Assembly: GCF_000177195.2 (NCBI RefSeq)
Contig: NC_015953.1
Coordinates: 1,116,001-1,180,000 of the forward strand
Direction of reading: 5' to 3'
Source: Streptomyces sp. SirexAA-E
GTDB lineage: Bacteria; Actinomycetota; Actinomycetes; Streptomycetales; Streptomycetaceae
Length of the DNA stretch: 64,000 bases
How positions within the stretch are numbered: position 1 is the first letter of the stretch; every line of letters begins with the position of its first letter. This document shows, piece by piece, positions 55,078 to 62,962 of this stretch. The notes beneath the pieces were generated by a model. That model searched no databases. It was given only the letters and a program-made list of their open reading frames with translations, and was not told the origin of the DNA. The position numbers were made by a program, and so were the translations under genes.

Positions 55078-55815
55078 ATGACGGAAGAGACAGGTCCGTC
55101 CGGGTCCTTCACGCGGCTGCTGCCCGTGCTGCGGCCGGTGCGCGGCGGCAACGGGTTCGAGGAGGCGCTGGAACAGGTCCTCCAGGTGATCCGGCTCGGC
55201 CTGGTGCCCGGCGGCGAGCGGCTGCCGCCGGAGCGCGAGCTGGCCGAGCACCTCGGCATCAGCCGCGTCACGCTGCGCGAGGTGCTCAAGGTGCTCCAGG
55301 ACCAGGGTCTGGTGGAGGCGAGACGCGGTCGGTACGGCGGTACGTTCGTCCTCCCCCGCAGCCGCCCGGCCGACGGCGACGAGCTGCGCCGCCGCGTCGA
55401 GGAGGTCGACCTGACGGACGTGCTGCGCTTCCGTGAGGTCCTGGAGGCGGGGGCGGCCGGGCTGTGCGCCGCGCACGGCCTCGACGAGGAGGGCGCGGAC
55501 CGGCTGCGTACGGCTCTGGGGGCGACACACGAAGCACCTCTGCCCGACTACCGCAGGCGTGACACCTTCTTCCACCTGACGCTGGCCGAGCTCTCCGGTT
55601 CGCCCACCCTGAGCGCCCAGTACGCCGCCGTACGGGCGACGGTCAACGACCTGCTGGACTGCATCCCGCTGCTGGTGCGGAACCTGGAGCACTCGCAGCA
55701 CCAGCACACGCTGCTCGTGGACGCGGTGCTGGCCGGCGACGAGGCGACGGCGCGCGCGGTGGCGCGCGAACACTGCGCGGGGACGGCGGCCCTCCTGCGG
55801 GGCTTCCTGGCTTGA
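55078..55815 (+). CDS. FadR/GntR-family regulator
   Basis: 245 residues: GntR winged helix (EEALEQVLQVIRLGLVPGGERLPPERELAEHLGISRVTLREVLKVLQDQGLVEARRGRYGGTFV) and an FCD-type helical effector domain (LRFREVLEAGAAGLCAA.. FHLTLAELSGSPTLSAQYAAVRATVNDLL) with metal-site Asp/His positions. GGAAGGGG lies 9-10 bases before ATG 55078. Divergent from glnA4; it probably controls glnA4-ALDH-SDR and the amidotransferase gene. Confidence 0.9.
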   Translation: MTEETGPSGSFTRLLPVLRPVRGGNGFEEALEQVLQVIRLGLVPGGERLPPERELAEHLGISRVTLREVLKVLQDQGLVEARRGRYGGTFVLPRSRPADGDELRRRVEEVDLTDVLRFREVLEAGAAGLCAAHGLDEEGADRLRTALGATHEAPLPDYRRRDTFFHLTLAELSGSPTLSAQYAAVRATVNDLLDCIPLLVRNLEHSQHQHTLLVDAVLAGDEATARAVAREHCAGTAALLRGFLA

Positions 55816-55861
55816 ACCCGCCCTTCCGGATCACGTCTCTTGCGCGCCGGTCCCGCACGCA

Positions 55862-55880
55862 CAAAGGTATGGCCCATCAC
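55862..55880. promoter_or_regulatory. second AAAGGTATGG site, before the amidotransferase gene
   Basis: AAAGGTATGGCCCATCACC starts at 55862, 69 bases before ATG 55931. The first ten bases match the site near 55034. Supports regulation of both operons by one protein. Confidence 0.45.
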
Positions 55881-55930
55881 CATTGCACTGGGCCGGTGGG
55901 CAGACCGCCGCCCGCCGGAGGGACCGCACC

Positions 55931-56674
55931 ATGCACGAACCGCTCATCGGCATCACCACCTATCTGGAGCCGGCGGCCCGCTGGGGGGTGTGGGAGCTGC
56001 CCGCGGCGGTCCTGCCCTCCGCGTATCCGCAGCTGGTCCAGCGCTCCGGCGGCCTGGCGGCCCTGCTCCCGCCGGACGAGGCGGAACGGGCCGCGACGGT
56101 CGTGGCCCGGCTGGACGGCCTGGTGATCGCGGGCGGCGCCGACATCGATCCTGAACTGTACGGAGCGGAGCGCGACTTCCGGACGGGACCGCCGGCGCAC
56201 GAGCGCGACACCTGGGAAGTCGCCCTGCTGCGGGCCGCGATGGCGGCCGGTGTCCCGGTGCTGGGCATCTGCCGGGGGATGCAGCTGCTGAACGTGGCCC
56301 TCGGCGGCACCCTGACCCAGCACCTGGACGGCCACACCGGCCCGTTCGGCAAGGCGGGGGTCCTCGGCGAGCACCCCGTGGTGCCGGTCCCGGGGACGCG
56401 GTACGCCTCGCTCGTGCCCGAGGAGACGTCCGTGCCCACCTATCACCACCAGGCGGTGGAGCGGCTCGCCCCGGGCCTCGTGGTGTCGGCCCACGCGGCG
56501 GACGGCACGGTGGAGGCGGTCGAACTGCCCGGCGGGACACCGTGGGTGATGGGCGTGCAGTGGCACCCGGAGATGGGCGACGACCTCCGGGTGATGCGGG
56601 CGCTGGTGGACGCGGCACGTACGGCGGCCGCCACCCGCGCGACGGCAGAACCCTCGGTCACCGCACCGGCCTGA
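55931..56674 (+). CDS. gamma-glutamyl-gamma-aminobutyrate-type hydrolase (class I amidotransferase fold)
   Basis: 247 residues: GLVIAGGADIDPELYG, GICRGMQLLNVALGGTLTQHL (nucleophile Cys) and VMGVQWHPEM (His, Glu), the PuuD-type triad. Cleaves a gamma-glutamyl amide, releasing glutamate and the oxidised amino product, so it would close the pathway begun by the GlnA4-type enzyme. In the same direction as the FadR gene, 115 bases downstream. Confidence 0.92.
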   Translation: MHEPLIGITTYLEPAARWGVWELPAAVLPSAYPQLVQRSGGLAALLPPDEAERAATVVARLDGLVIAGGADIDPELYGAERDFRTGPPAHERDTWEVALLRAAMAAGVPVLGICRGMQLLNVALGGTLTQHLDGHTGPFGKAGVLGEHPVVPVPGTRYASLVPEETSVPTYHHQAVERLAPGLVVSAHAADGTVEAVELPGGTPWVMGVQWHPEMGDDLRVMRALVDAARTAAATRATAEPSVTAPA

Positions 56675-56695
56675 GAGCGTGGCGGGGCGGCCCCG

Positions 56696-57682
56696 TCAGC
56701 CGTGGCCCGGGCCGGACGACGGGTGCGCCGTCAGGGAGAGCAGGTCGCGGGCCGGGCCGGCCGGGCGGTGTCCGGCGGGCCAGACCGCGCGCAGCTGCCG
56801 CCGCAGCCGCACCCCCGCGACCGGGATCTCGACCAGGCGCCGGGCCGACAGCTCCTCGTCCAGCGCGAGTTCGCTGAGCACGCAGGGACCGGCACCGCTC
56901 TCGGCCGCGCCCTTGACCGCCGTGGTCGAGGAGAGTTCGAGCAGGGGCAGCGCCAGGCCGCCGTGCACGGCGAGCGCCGCGTCCAGCACCTGCCGGGTGC
57001 CCGACCCGTGCTCCCGCAGGATCAGCGGGGTCGCCGCCAGCTCCCGGGGCGTCAGCTGGGTACGCCGGCGGGCCCACGGGTGGGACGGGGCGACCACGAC
57101 GACGAGCCGGTCGTGCGCGATGACGGTGCCGTCGAGCCCCTCCGGCACGGACAGCCCCTCCACGAAGCCCAGATCCGCCTCGCCCGCGAGCAGCCGCAGG
57201 GCGACCGCCGCCGAGTTCCCGGCGAGCAGCGAGACGGCCGTGTCCGGACGGTCGGCGCGCAGGGCGATCAGCCAGCCCGGCATCAGGTACTCCGCGATCG
57301 TCATGCTGGCCGCCACCCGCAGCCGGGAGTCGCGGCGGTCGCGGAGCGCCTGCGCCCCCGCGTCGAACGCCTCGGCGGCCTCCACCACCCGCCGGGCCCA
57401 GTCCGTGACCAGGGCGCCGGCGTCGGTGAGCCGGGAACCGCGCGGCGAACGGTCCAGCAGGGCGACCCCGAGCTGCCGTTCCATCGAGCGGATACGGCTG
57501 GAGGCGGCGGGCTGGGTGATCCCGACGTCCCGCGCCGCGCGCCCCAGGCTGCCGTGCCGGGCGACGGACAGCAGCAGCACCATCGCGCCGAGGTCCGGCA
57601 CCCGGTGCGGCAGCGAGCGCGGGGGCCGGGCACCGCCGGAGTCGGAGGGGGCGGGATCGGCGGGCCGGAGCGGACTGGACAT
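56696..57682 (-). CDS. LysR-family regulator
   Basis: 328 residues. HTH at about 30-90 (LPHRVPDLGAMVLLLSVARHGSLGRAARDVGITQPAASSRIRSMERQLGVALLDRSPRG), then the effector domain (MTIAEYLMPGWLIALRADRPD.., LILREHGSGTRQVLDAAL). Resembles CysB/CbbR-type activators. Divergent from the TDT transporter 70 bases away, so it most likely controls it. The start has an additional ~25-residue N-terminal Pro/Ser extension. Confidence 0.9.
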   Translation of the reverse strand: MSSPLRPADPAPSDSGGARPPRSLPHRVPDLGAMVLLLSVARHGSLGRAARDVGITQPAASSRIRSMERQLGVALLDRSPRGSRLTDAGALVTDWARRVVEAAEAFDAGAQALRDRRDSRLRVAASMTIAEYLMPGWLIALRADRPDTAVSLLAGNSAAVALRLLAGEADLGFVEGLSVPEGLDGTVIAHDRLVVVVAPSHPWARRRTQLTPRELAATPLILREHGSGTRQVLDAALAVHGGLALPLLELSSTTAVKGAAESGAGPCVLSELALDEELSARRLVEIPVAGVRLRRQLRAVWPAGHRPAGPARDLLSLTAHPSSGPGHG

Positions 57683-57752
57683 AAAGACAGCTTATGACCT
57701 CATAGGTCCGCGCTCCCTGGTGGGGCTCGCACCGCCCCCGGAGAATCGTGGC

Positions 57753-58907
57753 ATGGCCATCTACTCGCGGGTCCAGGCACCGGCGCCCGCTCCCCCGCCC
57801 CTCCCGTACCGGTTCCCCGCCCTGCGGCACCTCGGCCCCAACTGGTACGCCACGGTCATGGGCACCGCCGTCGTCGCGACCGCCGGTGCGGCCCTGCCCG
57901 TGCGGGTGCCGGGGCTGCGCGGCGCCTGCGTCGCGGTGTGGGCCCTGGCCTCGGTCCTGCTCGTCGTCGTCCTCGCGGCGCGCGCCGGGCACTGGGCCCT
58001 GCACCGGGACCAGGCGCGCGCCCATCTGCGGGACGCCGCCGTCGCCCCGTTCTACGGCTGCCTGTCGATGGCCCTCCTCGCGGTCGGCGCGAGCACGCTG
58101 GCGGTCGGCCGGGACGCCATCGGCCGTCCGGCCGCCGTCGCGGTGGACTCGGTGCTGTTCGTACTGGGGACGGCGGCCGGGCTCGGTGCCGCCGTGGTGA
58201 TCCCGTACCTCATGGTCGTACGCCACCGCCCGGCGCCGGGCACGGCCTCGCCCGTCTGGCTGCTCCCGCTGGTGGCGCCGATGGTCTCGGCCGCCGTCGG
58301 CCCGGCGCTGGTGCCGGAGCTGCCGCCCGGCCAGTGGCGCACGGCGCTGCTGCTGGCCTGCTACGCGATGTTCGGCCTGTCGTCCCTGGCGACGCTGACG
58401 CTGCTCCCGCTGGTCCTCGGGCGCCTGCTGCACCACGGCCCGCTGCCGCTCGCGCTGACCCCCACGCTGTTCCTGGTGCTCGGTCCGCTCGGGCAGTCCA
58501 CCACCGCCGTCGGGCAGCTCGCCGACGTGGCCCCGGACGCCGTGGGGCCCGTGTACGCCTCCGCGTTCGGCGCGTTCGCGGTGCTGTACGGGGTGCCGGT
58601 CATGGGCTTCGCGCTGCTGTGGCTGGCGCTGTCCGCCGCGATGGTGGCGCGTGCCCTGCGGCGCGGCATGACGTTCACGATGACGTGGTGGGGGTTCACC
58701 TTCCCCGTCGGCACGTGTGTGACGGGCGCGGCGGGCCTGGCACGGCACACCGGGCTGACCGCGTTCACCTGGCTGGCCGTCGCGCTCTACGCCCTGCTGG
58801 TCACGGCCTGGGCGGTGGCGGGCGCCCGGACGGCCCGCGGGCTCATCGGCGGAGCGCTGTTCGCAGCGCCCCCGCCGCTTCGGCCAGCGACGGCCCGTAC
58901 CACGTGA
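57753..58907 (+). CDS. TDT-family transporter (TehA/Mae1/SLAC1-like)
   Basis: 384 residues, about ten transmembrane segments: HLGPNWYATVMGTAVVATAGAAL (family start), LGRLLHHGPLPLALTPTLFLVLGPLGQSTTAVGQLADVAP and MTWWGFTFPVGTCVTGAAGLARHTG. These carriers export tellurite, malate or sulfite; the LysR partner and the SLAC1-like GPxGQ segment would suit sulfite or a small acid. ATG 57753. Its 3' end overlaps the next gene tail-to-tail by 65 bases. Confidence 0.88.
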   Translation: MAIYSRVQAPAPAPPPLPYRFPALRHLGPNWYATVMGTAVVATAGAALPVRVPGLRGACVAVWALASVLLVVVLAARAGHWALHRDQARAHLRDAAVAPFYGCLSMALLAVGASTLAVGRDAIGRPAAVAVDSVLFVLGTAAGLGAAVVIPYLMVVRHRPAPGTASPVWLLPLVAPMVSAAVGPALVPELPPGQWRTALLLACYAMFGLSSLATLTLLPLVLGRLLHHGPLPLALTPTLFLVLGPLGQSTTAVGQLADVAPDAVGPVYASAFGAFAVLYGVPVMGFALLWLALSAAMVARALRRGMTFTMTWWGFTFPVGTCVTGAAGLARHTGLTAFTWLAVALYALLVTAWAVAGARTARGLIGGALFAAPPPLRPATARTT

Positions 58908-59568
58908 GGTGGCGCCCGTCGACGAGGACGGCGGGCAGCGCGGGGAAGGCCTCGGGCCCGTCGGAGGCCGTGAAGCGGTACGGCTCGTCGGGCAGCACCA
59001 CCAGGTCGGCCCCGGACGCGTTCAGCTCCTCGACCGGCACCCGCGGATAGCGCTCGGGGTGCTCCGCGTACACGTTCCGCACCCCCAGGCGGGCGAGCAG
59101 GTCACCCGCGAAGGTGTCGCGGCCCAGCACCATCCAGGGCCTGCGCCAGATCGGTACGACCGCCGAGCACGGCGCAGGGGCGGCCGGCGGCGCCGCCCAG
59201 GCGGCCTCCGCCTCGTCCAGCCAGCGCGGGCGGGCCAGGCCGCACCCGGTGACCAGGACCCGCTCCAGCTCGTCGAAGGCCTGCGGCAGGGTACGGACCT
59301 CGGTGACCAGGACCTCCGGCCCGGCCGCGCGGAGGGCGTCCAGGTCGGACGGCCGGTTCTCCTCCTCGTTGGCGACGACCAGATCGGGGCGCAGCGCCGT
59401 GATCGCGGCGATGTCGGGGTTCTTCGTGCCGCCGATCCGCTCCGCGGTCAGTCCCGCCGGGTGGGTGCACCAGTCGGTGACCCCGACCAGCAGCCCCGGC
59501 GCGGTGACGGCGACCGCCTCGGTGAGGGAGGGGACCAGCGAGACGACCCGCCGGGGACGGCCGCTCAC
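58843..59568 (-). CDS. helical-backbone metal receptor (cobalamin/iron-siderophore binding type), cytoplasmic
   Basis: 241 residues: RRVVSLVPSLTEAVAVTAPGLLVGVTDWCTHP, IAAITALRPDLVVANEEENRPSDLDALRAAG, RRPWMVLGRDTFAGDLLARLGVRNVYA and EELNASGADLVVLPDEPYRF. This is the fold of periplasmic B12/siderophore receptors, but no signal peptide or lipobox is visible, so it is probably cytosolic. GTG 59568 overlaps the XRE-cupin stop (GTGA). The last 65 coding bases are antisense to the TDT gene. Confidence 0.85.
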   Translation of the reverse strand: MSGRPRRVVSLVPSLTEAVAVTAPGLLVGVTDWCTHPAGLTAERIGGTKNPDIAAITALRPDLVVANEEENRPSDLDALRAAGPEVLVTEVRTLPQAFDELERVLVTGCGLARPRWLDEAEAAWAAPPAAPAPCSAVVPIWRRPWMVLGRDTFAGDLLARLGVRNVYAEHPERYPRVPVEELNASGADLVVLPDEPYRFTASDGPEAFPALPAVLVDGRHLTWYGPSLAEAAGALRTALRR

Positions 59569-60110
59569 CGGCGGGAGTCGTAGGTCGCGTCGATGTGCTC
59601 GGCGACCGAGACGACCAGGAGCCGGGTGTCCGGCTCGGTCGCCCGCCACCGGTGCCGCACCCCGCCGGAGAGGAAGAGGGTGTCGCCGCGTCCCAGCCGG
59701 TGGGCCCGGCCCTCGGCCTCGATCTCCAGGGCGCCCTCCACCACGTACATCACCTCGTCGTTGCGGTGCTGGAACTCGCGCCCGAGGTCCTGCTCACCCA
59801 CGAACTCCAGGGCGCTGAGCTGGTGGCGGCCGTGCACCAGCCGGTGCACGCCGTCGTCCTCGTGGGCCCGTACGACCTCCACGGAGCGTGCCGAGTCCGC
59901 CGCGGCGCGCAACCGTTCGGTGGTCGTCTCCAGCGCCTGGGCCACCCGGTCCAGCGAGCCGGGGCTCGGTCTGGCCCGTTCGTTCTCGATCTGGCTGAGG
60001 AACGGTACGGACAGGCCGCTGCGCCCGGCCACCGCGGCCAGGGTGAGCCCGAGGGCCCTGCGCCGTCGGCGGACCGCGGCACCCACTCGAAGGGCTTCCT
60101 TGTCGTCCAT
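59565..60110 (-). CDS. XRE-cupin regulator
   Basis: 181 residues: XRE helix-turn-helix (VGAAVRRRRRALGLTLAAVAGRSGLSVPFLSQIENERARPSPGSLDRVAQAL) and a C-terminal cupin (LSALEFVGEQDLGREFQHRNDEVMYVVEGALEIEAEGRAHRLGRGDTLFLSGGVRHRWRATE). The cupin binds a small ligand that tunes DNA binding. Co-translated with the metal-receptor gene; may control it. Confidence 0.9.
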   Translation of the reverse strand: MDDKEALRVGAAVRRRRRALGLTLAAVAGRSGLSVPFLSQIENERARPSPGSLDRVAQALETTTERLRAAADSARSVEVVRAHEDDGVHRLVHGRHQLSALEFVGEQDLGREFQHRNDEVMYVVEGALEIEAEGRAHRLGRGDTLFLSGGVRHRWRATEPDTRLLVVSVAEHIDATYDSRR

Positions 60111-60264
60111 GTCCGGCTCCCTCCCCGGATCGCCATCCTCCCGGTTGCCAGCACCCTACGCATGTCCTTCGCGGGATGACGCGGAAGTGGTCGGACGAAG
60201 ACCTCCCGGGGCTTCCCGGGTGCCGTCCCGTCCTGCCCGCGGGAGAGCTCCTGCGGACAAGCCT

Positions 60265-60305
60265 GAGGGGGACGGCTCCGGTGCGCTACCGGGGCCGTCC
60301 CCCTC
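60265..60305 (-). terminator. terminator of the betaine transporter operon
   Basis: A perfect 12-bp stem (GAGGGGGACGGC / GCCGTCCCCCTC) with an inner TCCGGT/ACCGGG extension, 18 bases past the stop of the permease fusion. Confidence 0.8.
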
Positions 60306-60322
60306 GGGGTGACTGCCGTTGA

Positions 60323-62962
60323 TCAGCCGGTGACCGGCGTCAGCTGCTCCACGACGTCGGGGTGGGCGTCCATCCAGTGCCGGGCGGACTCCTTCTCCTT
60401 GCCCGCACCGCCCTTCTGGAGCTCGACCTCCAGGGAGGCCAGCTGGTCCTCGCTCAGCTTGAAGTCCTTCAGCCAGCCCGTCAGCTCCGGGAAGTCCTTG
60501 GCGAAGTCCTTCTTGGCGACCGTGTGGATCTGCTCACCCTCGCCCCAGGCACCCTTGGGGTCCTCGAGCTTCTTCAGGTCGTGCGCGCCGTAGGCCCAGT
60601 GCGGCGACCACAGGGTCACCACGACCGGCTCCTTCTTCTTGATCGACCGGTTCAGTTCGGCCAGCATCGAGGAGGTGCTGGAGGAGACGACCTCGTACTC
60701 GCCCTCCAGGCCGTACGCCTTGAGCACCTGCTTGTTGAGGGTGCCCATCATCCCGGCGCTCGACTCGATGCCGATGATCTTGCCGTTGAACTTCTTGCCC
60801 TGGCCCTTGAGGTCCTCGAGCGAGTCGATGCCCTTCACGTACGAGGGAACCGTCAGCTCCAGCGAGGTCGGCCCGTACCAGGAGCCGAGATCGGTGAGGT
60901 TGTCCTTGTACCGGTTCCAGTAGTCCTTGTGCGTGGTGGGCAGCCAGGAGTCGAACTGGACGTCCAGCTGTCCCTGGGCGAGACCGGTGTAGAGCGGGCC
61001 CGGGTCGAGCTGCTTGACCGTGGTCTTGTACCCCCGGTCCTCCAGCATGTTCTGCCAGAGGTAGGTGGAGGCGATGGCCTCGTCCCACGGGAAGTACCCC
61101 ATGTTGACGGTCTTGCCCGCGTCCTTGCCCTGCGCGGGCCGACCGCCGTCGCTGCCGGCGGGCAGCGGGGCCGCCTTGTCGACGACGTCCGGGTTCTCCT
61201 TGAGCCAGGCGCGTACGCCGTCCTGCTCCTTGCCCTGTCCGGCCTCCTGGATCTTGTTCTCCAGGCCGGTGAGCTGCTTCTCGGTGAGCTCGAAGTTCTT
61301 CAGCCAGTCGGCGACGACGGGTGACTTCTCGGCGAAGCCCTTGTGGGCGACGGTGTGGACCTCTTCGCCCTTGCCCCAGGCACCCTTGGGGTCCTTGAGC
61401 TTCTTCAGGTCGTGCGCGCCGTAGGCCCAGTGCGGCGACCACAGGGTCACCACGACGGGCTCCTTCTTCTTGATGGAGGCGTTGAGCTCGGCCAGCATCG
61501 AGGAGGTGCTGGAGGAGACGACCTCGTACTCGCCCTCCAGGCCGTACTCCTTGAGCACCTGCTTGTTGAGGGTGCCCATCATCCCGGCACTGGCCTCGAT
61601 GCCGATGATCTTGCCGTTGAACTTCTTGCCCTGGCCCTTGAGGTCCTCGAGCGAGTCGATGCCCTTCACGTACGAGGGAACCGTCAGCTCCAGCGAGGTC
61701 GGCCCGTACCAGGAGCCGTAGTCCTCCAGCTGGTCGCTGTACTTGTCCCAGTAGTCCTTGTGCGTGGTCGGCAGCCAGGCGTCCGTCTGGAAGTCGATGT
61801 CGCCGCGGGCGACGCCGGAGTAGAGGGGGCCCGCGTCGAGCTGGGTGACGCCCGTGTCGAAGCCGCGCTGCTCCAGGATCTCCTTCCAGAGGAAGGTCGA
61901 GGCGATGCCCTCGTCCCACGGGATGTAGCCCATGTTGATCTTCTGGCCCTTGCCGACGTCGCCGGCGGCGGCCTGCGAGCCCTTGGAGTCGTCGGAGGAG
62001 CCCGCGATGTTCAGCCCGCCCGCGACGAGCGCGAGCACGACGACGCCGACCATGGCGACGGCGGTGCCGGGCTTGTAGTGCGCGAACTTCATGCGCCGCG
62101 CACCGGCGGCGGCCTTGGCCGCGGCACGCCGGCCGAGCGGGGAGACCCGCTCGTTGAGCGCGCCCGTCATCCGGTCGAGGTACATGGCGAGGATGACCAC
62201 GGCGATCCCGCTCTCGGCGGCGAGGCCGACCTGGAGCTGGGTGATGGCCGCGTAGACCTTCTCGCCGAGACCGCCGGCACCGGCCATACCGCCGATGACG
62301 ACCATCGACAGGGCCAGCATGATGACCTGGTTGATCCCGGCCATGATCGTCGGCAGGGCGAGCGGCAGCTGGACCCGGGTCAGGGTGTGCTTCGGCGTGG
62401 TGCCGAAGGCCTCGGCCGCCTCGACCAGCTCACCGTCGACCTGGCGGATGCCCAGCTCGGTCATACGGACGCCGGGCGGCATCGCGAAGACGATCGTGGC
62501 GATCACACCGGGGGTGACGCCGACGCCGAAGAACATGACGCCGGGGATCAGGTAGACGAAGGCCGGCATCGTCTGCATGACGTCGAGAACCGGCCGCAGC
62601 GTGGCGCTGACCTTGCTGTTGCGAGCGGCCCAGATACCCATGGGCACCGCGATCACGATGGTGATGACAGCGGCCACGATCACCAGCGACAGCGTGGCCA
62701 TCGCCTCGTCCCACAGGGCGAGGGAGTCGATGAGCGCGAAGCCCGCGAAGGTGAGGACGGCCGGGATGATCCCGCGCAGCCAGAACGCGAGAACGGCGAA
62801 TATCGCGGCCATCAGCAGCGGCTCACCGCCGCCCAGGACGGCGTTGACGCCGTCGTACATACCGCCGAGGACGGTCTTGATGGCGTCGAAGATCCAGGTG
62901 AGGTTCGACTGGAGCCAGTCGACCGCGTCCTCGACCCACTCGCCGAAGGAGAACCTAGGCAT
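60323..62962 (-). CDS. glycine betaine ABC permease fused to two substrate-binding domains
   Basis: 879 residues. Residues 1-290: ProW-type permease (LWDEAMATLSLVIVAAVITIVIAVPMGIWAARN, coupling loop ELVEAAEAFGTTPKHTLTRVQLPLALPTIMAG). Residues 297-321: one extra helix (VAMVGVVVLALVAGGLNIAG) that places the rest outside the cell. Residues 340-600 and 617-879: two OpuAC-type binding domains, each with MGY(I/F)PWDE, W(L)PTTHKDYW, SWYGPTSLELTVPSYVKG and WSPHWAYGAHDL (aromatic betaine cage). The two are offset by 277 residues, and their central part is almost identical. Takes up glycine betaine or proline betaine as osmoprotectant. Confidence 0.93.
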   Translation of the reverse strand: MPRFSFGEWVEDAVDWLQSNLTWIFDAIKTVLGGMYDGVNAVLGGGEPLLMAAIFAVLAFWLRGIIPAVLTFAGFALIDSLALWDEAMATLSLVIVAAVITIVIAVPMGIWAARNSKVSATLRPVLDVMQTMPAFVYLIPGVMFFGVGVTPGVIATIVFAMPPGVRMTELGIRQVDGELVEAAEAFGTTPKHTLTRVQLPLALPTIMAGINQVIMLALSMVVIGGMAGAGGLGEKVYAAITQLQVGLAAESGIAVVILAMYLDRMTGALNERVSPLGRRAAAKAAAGARRMKFAHYKPGTAVAMVGVVVLALVAGGLNIAGSSDDSKGSQAAAGDVGKGQKINMGYIPWDEGIASTFLWKEILEQRGFDTGVTQLDAGPLYSGVARGDIDFQTDAWLPTTHKDYWDKYSDQLEDYGSWYGPTSLELTVPSYVKGIDSLEDLKGQGKKFNGKIIGIEASAGMMGTLNKQVLKEYGLEGEYEVVSSSTSSMLAELNASIKKKEPVVVTLWSPHWAYGAHDLKKLKDPKGAWGKGEEVHTVAHKGFAEKSPVVADWLKNFELTEKQLTGLENKIQEAGQGKEQDGVRAWLKENPDVVDKAAPLPAGSDGGRPAQGKDAGKTVNMGYFPWDEAIASTYLWQNMLEDRGYKTTVKQLDPGPLYTGLAQGQLDVQFDSWLPTTHKDYWNRYKDNLTDLGSWYGPTSLELTVPSYVKGIDSLEDLKGQGKKFNGKIIGIESSAGMMGTLNKQVLKAYGLEGEYEVVSSSTSSMLAELNRSIKKKEPVVVTLWSPHWAYGAHDLKKLEDPKGAWGEGEQIHTVAKKDFAKDFPELTGWLKDFKLSEDQLASLEVELQKGGAGKEKESARHWMDAHPDVVEQLTPVTG
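60543..60887. repeat. repeat copy 1 inside the betaine-binding domains
   Basis: Near-identical DNA to 61374-61718 (constant offset 831 bases = 277 codons). Over the 313 bases from 60575, about a dozen differences were counted by eye, clustered in two short patches. It encodes the core of the second binding domain. Confidence 0.85.
61374..61718. repeat. repeat copy 2 inside the betaine-binding domains
   Basis: Partner of the repeat at 60543-60887, core of the first binding domain. Outside this core the two domains drop to ordinary paralogue similarity, so the identity is local, as expected from gene conversion. Confidence 0.85.
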
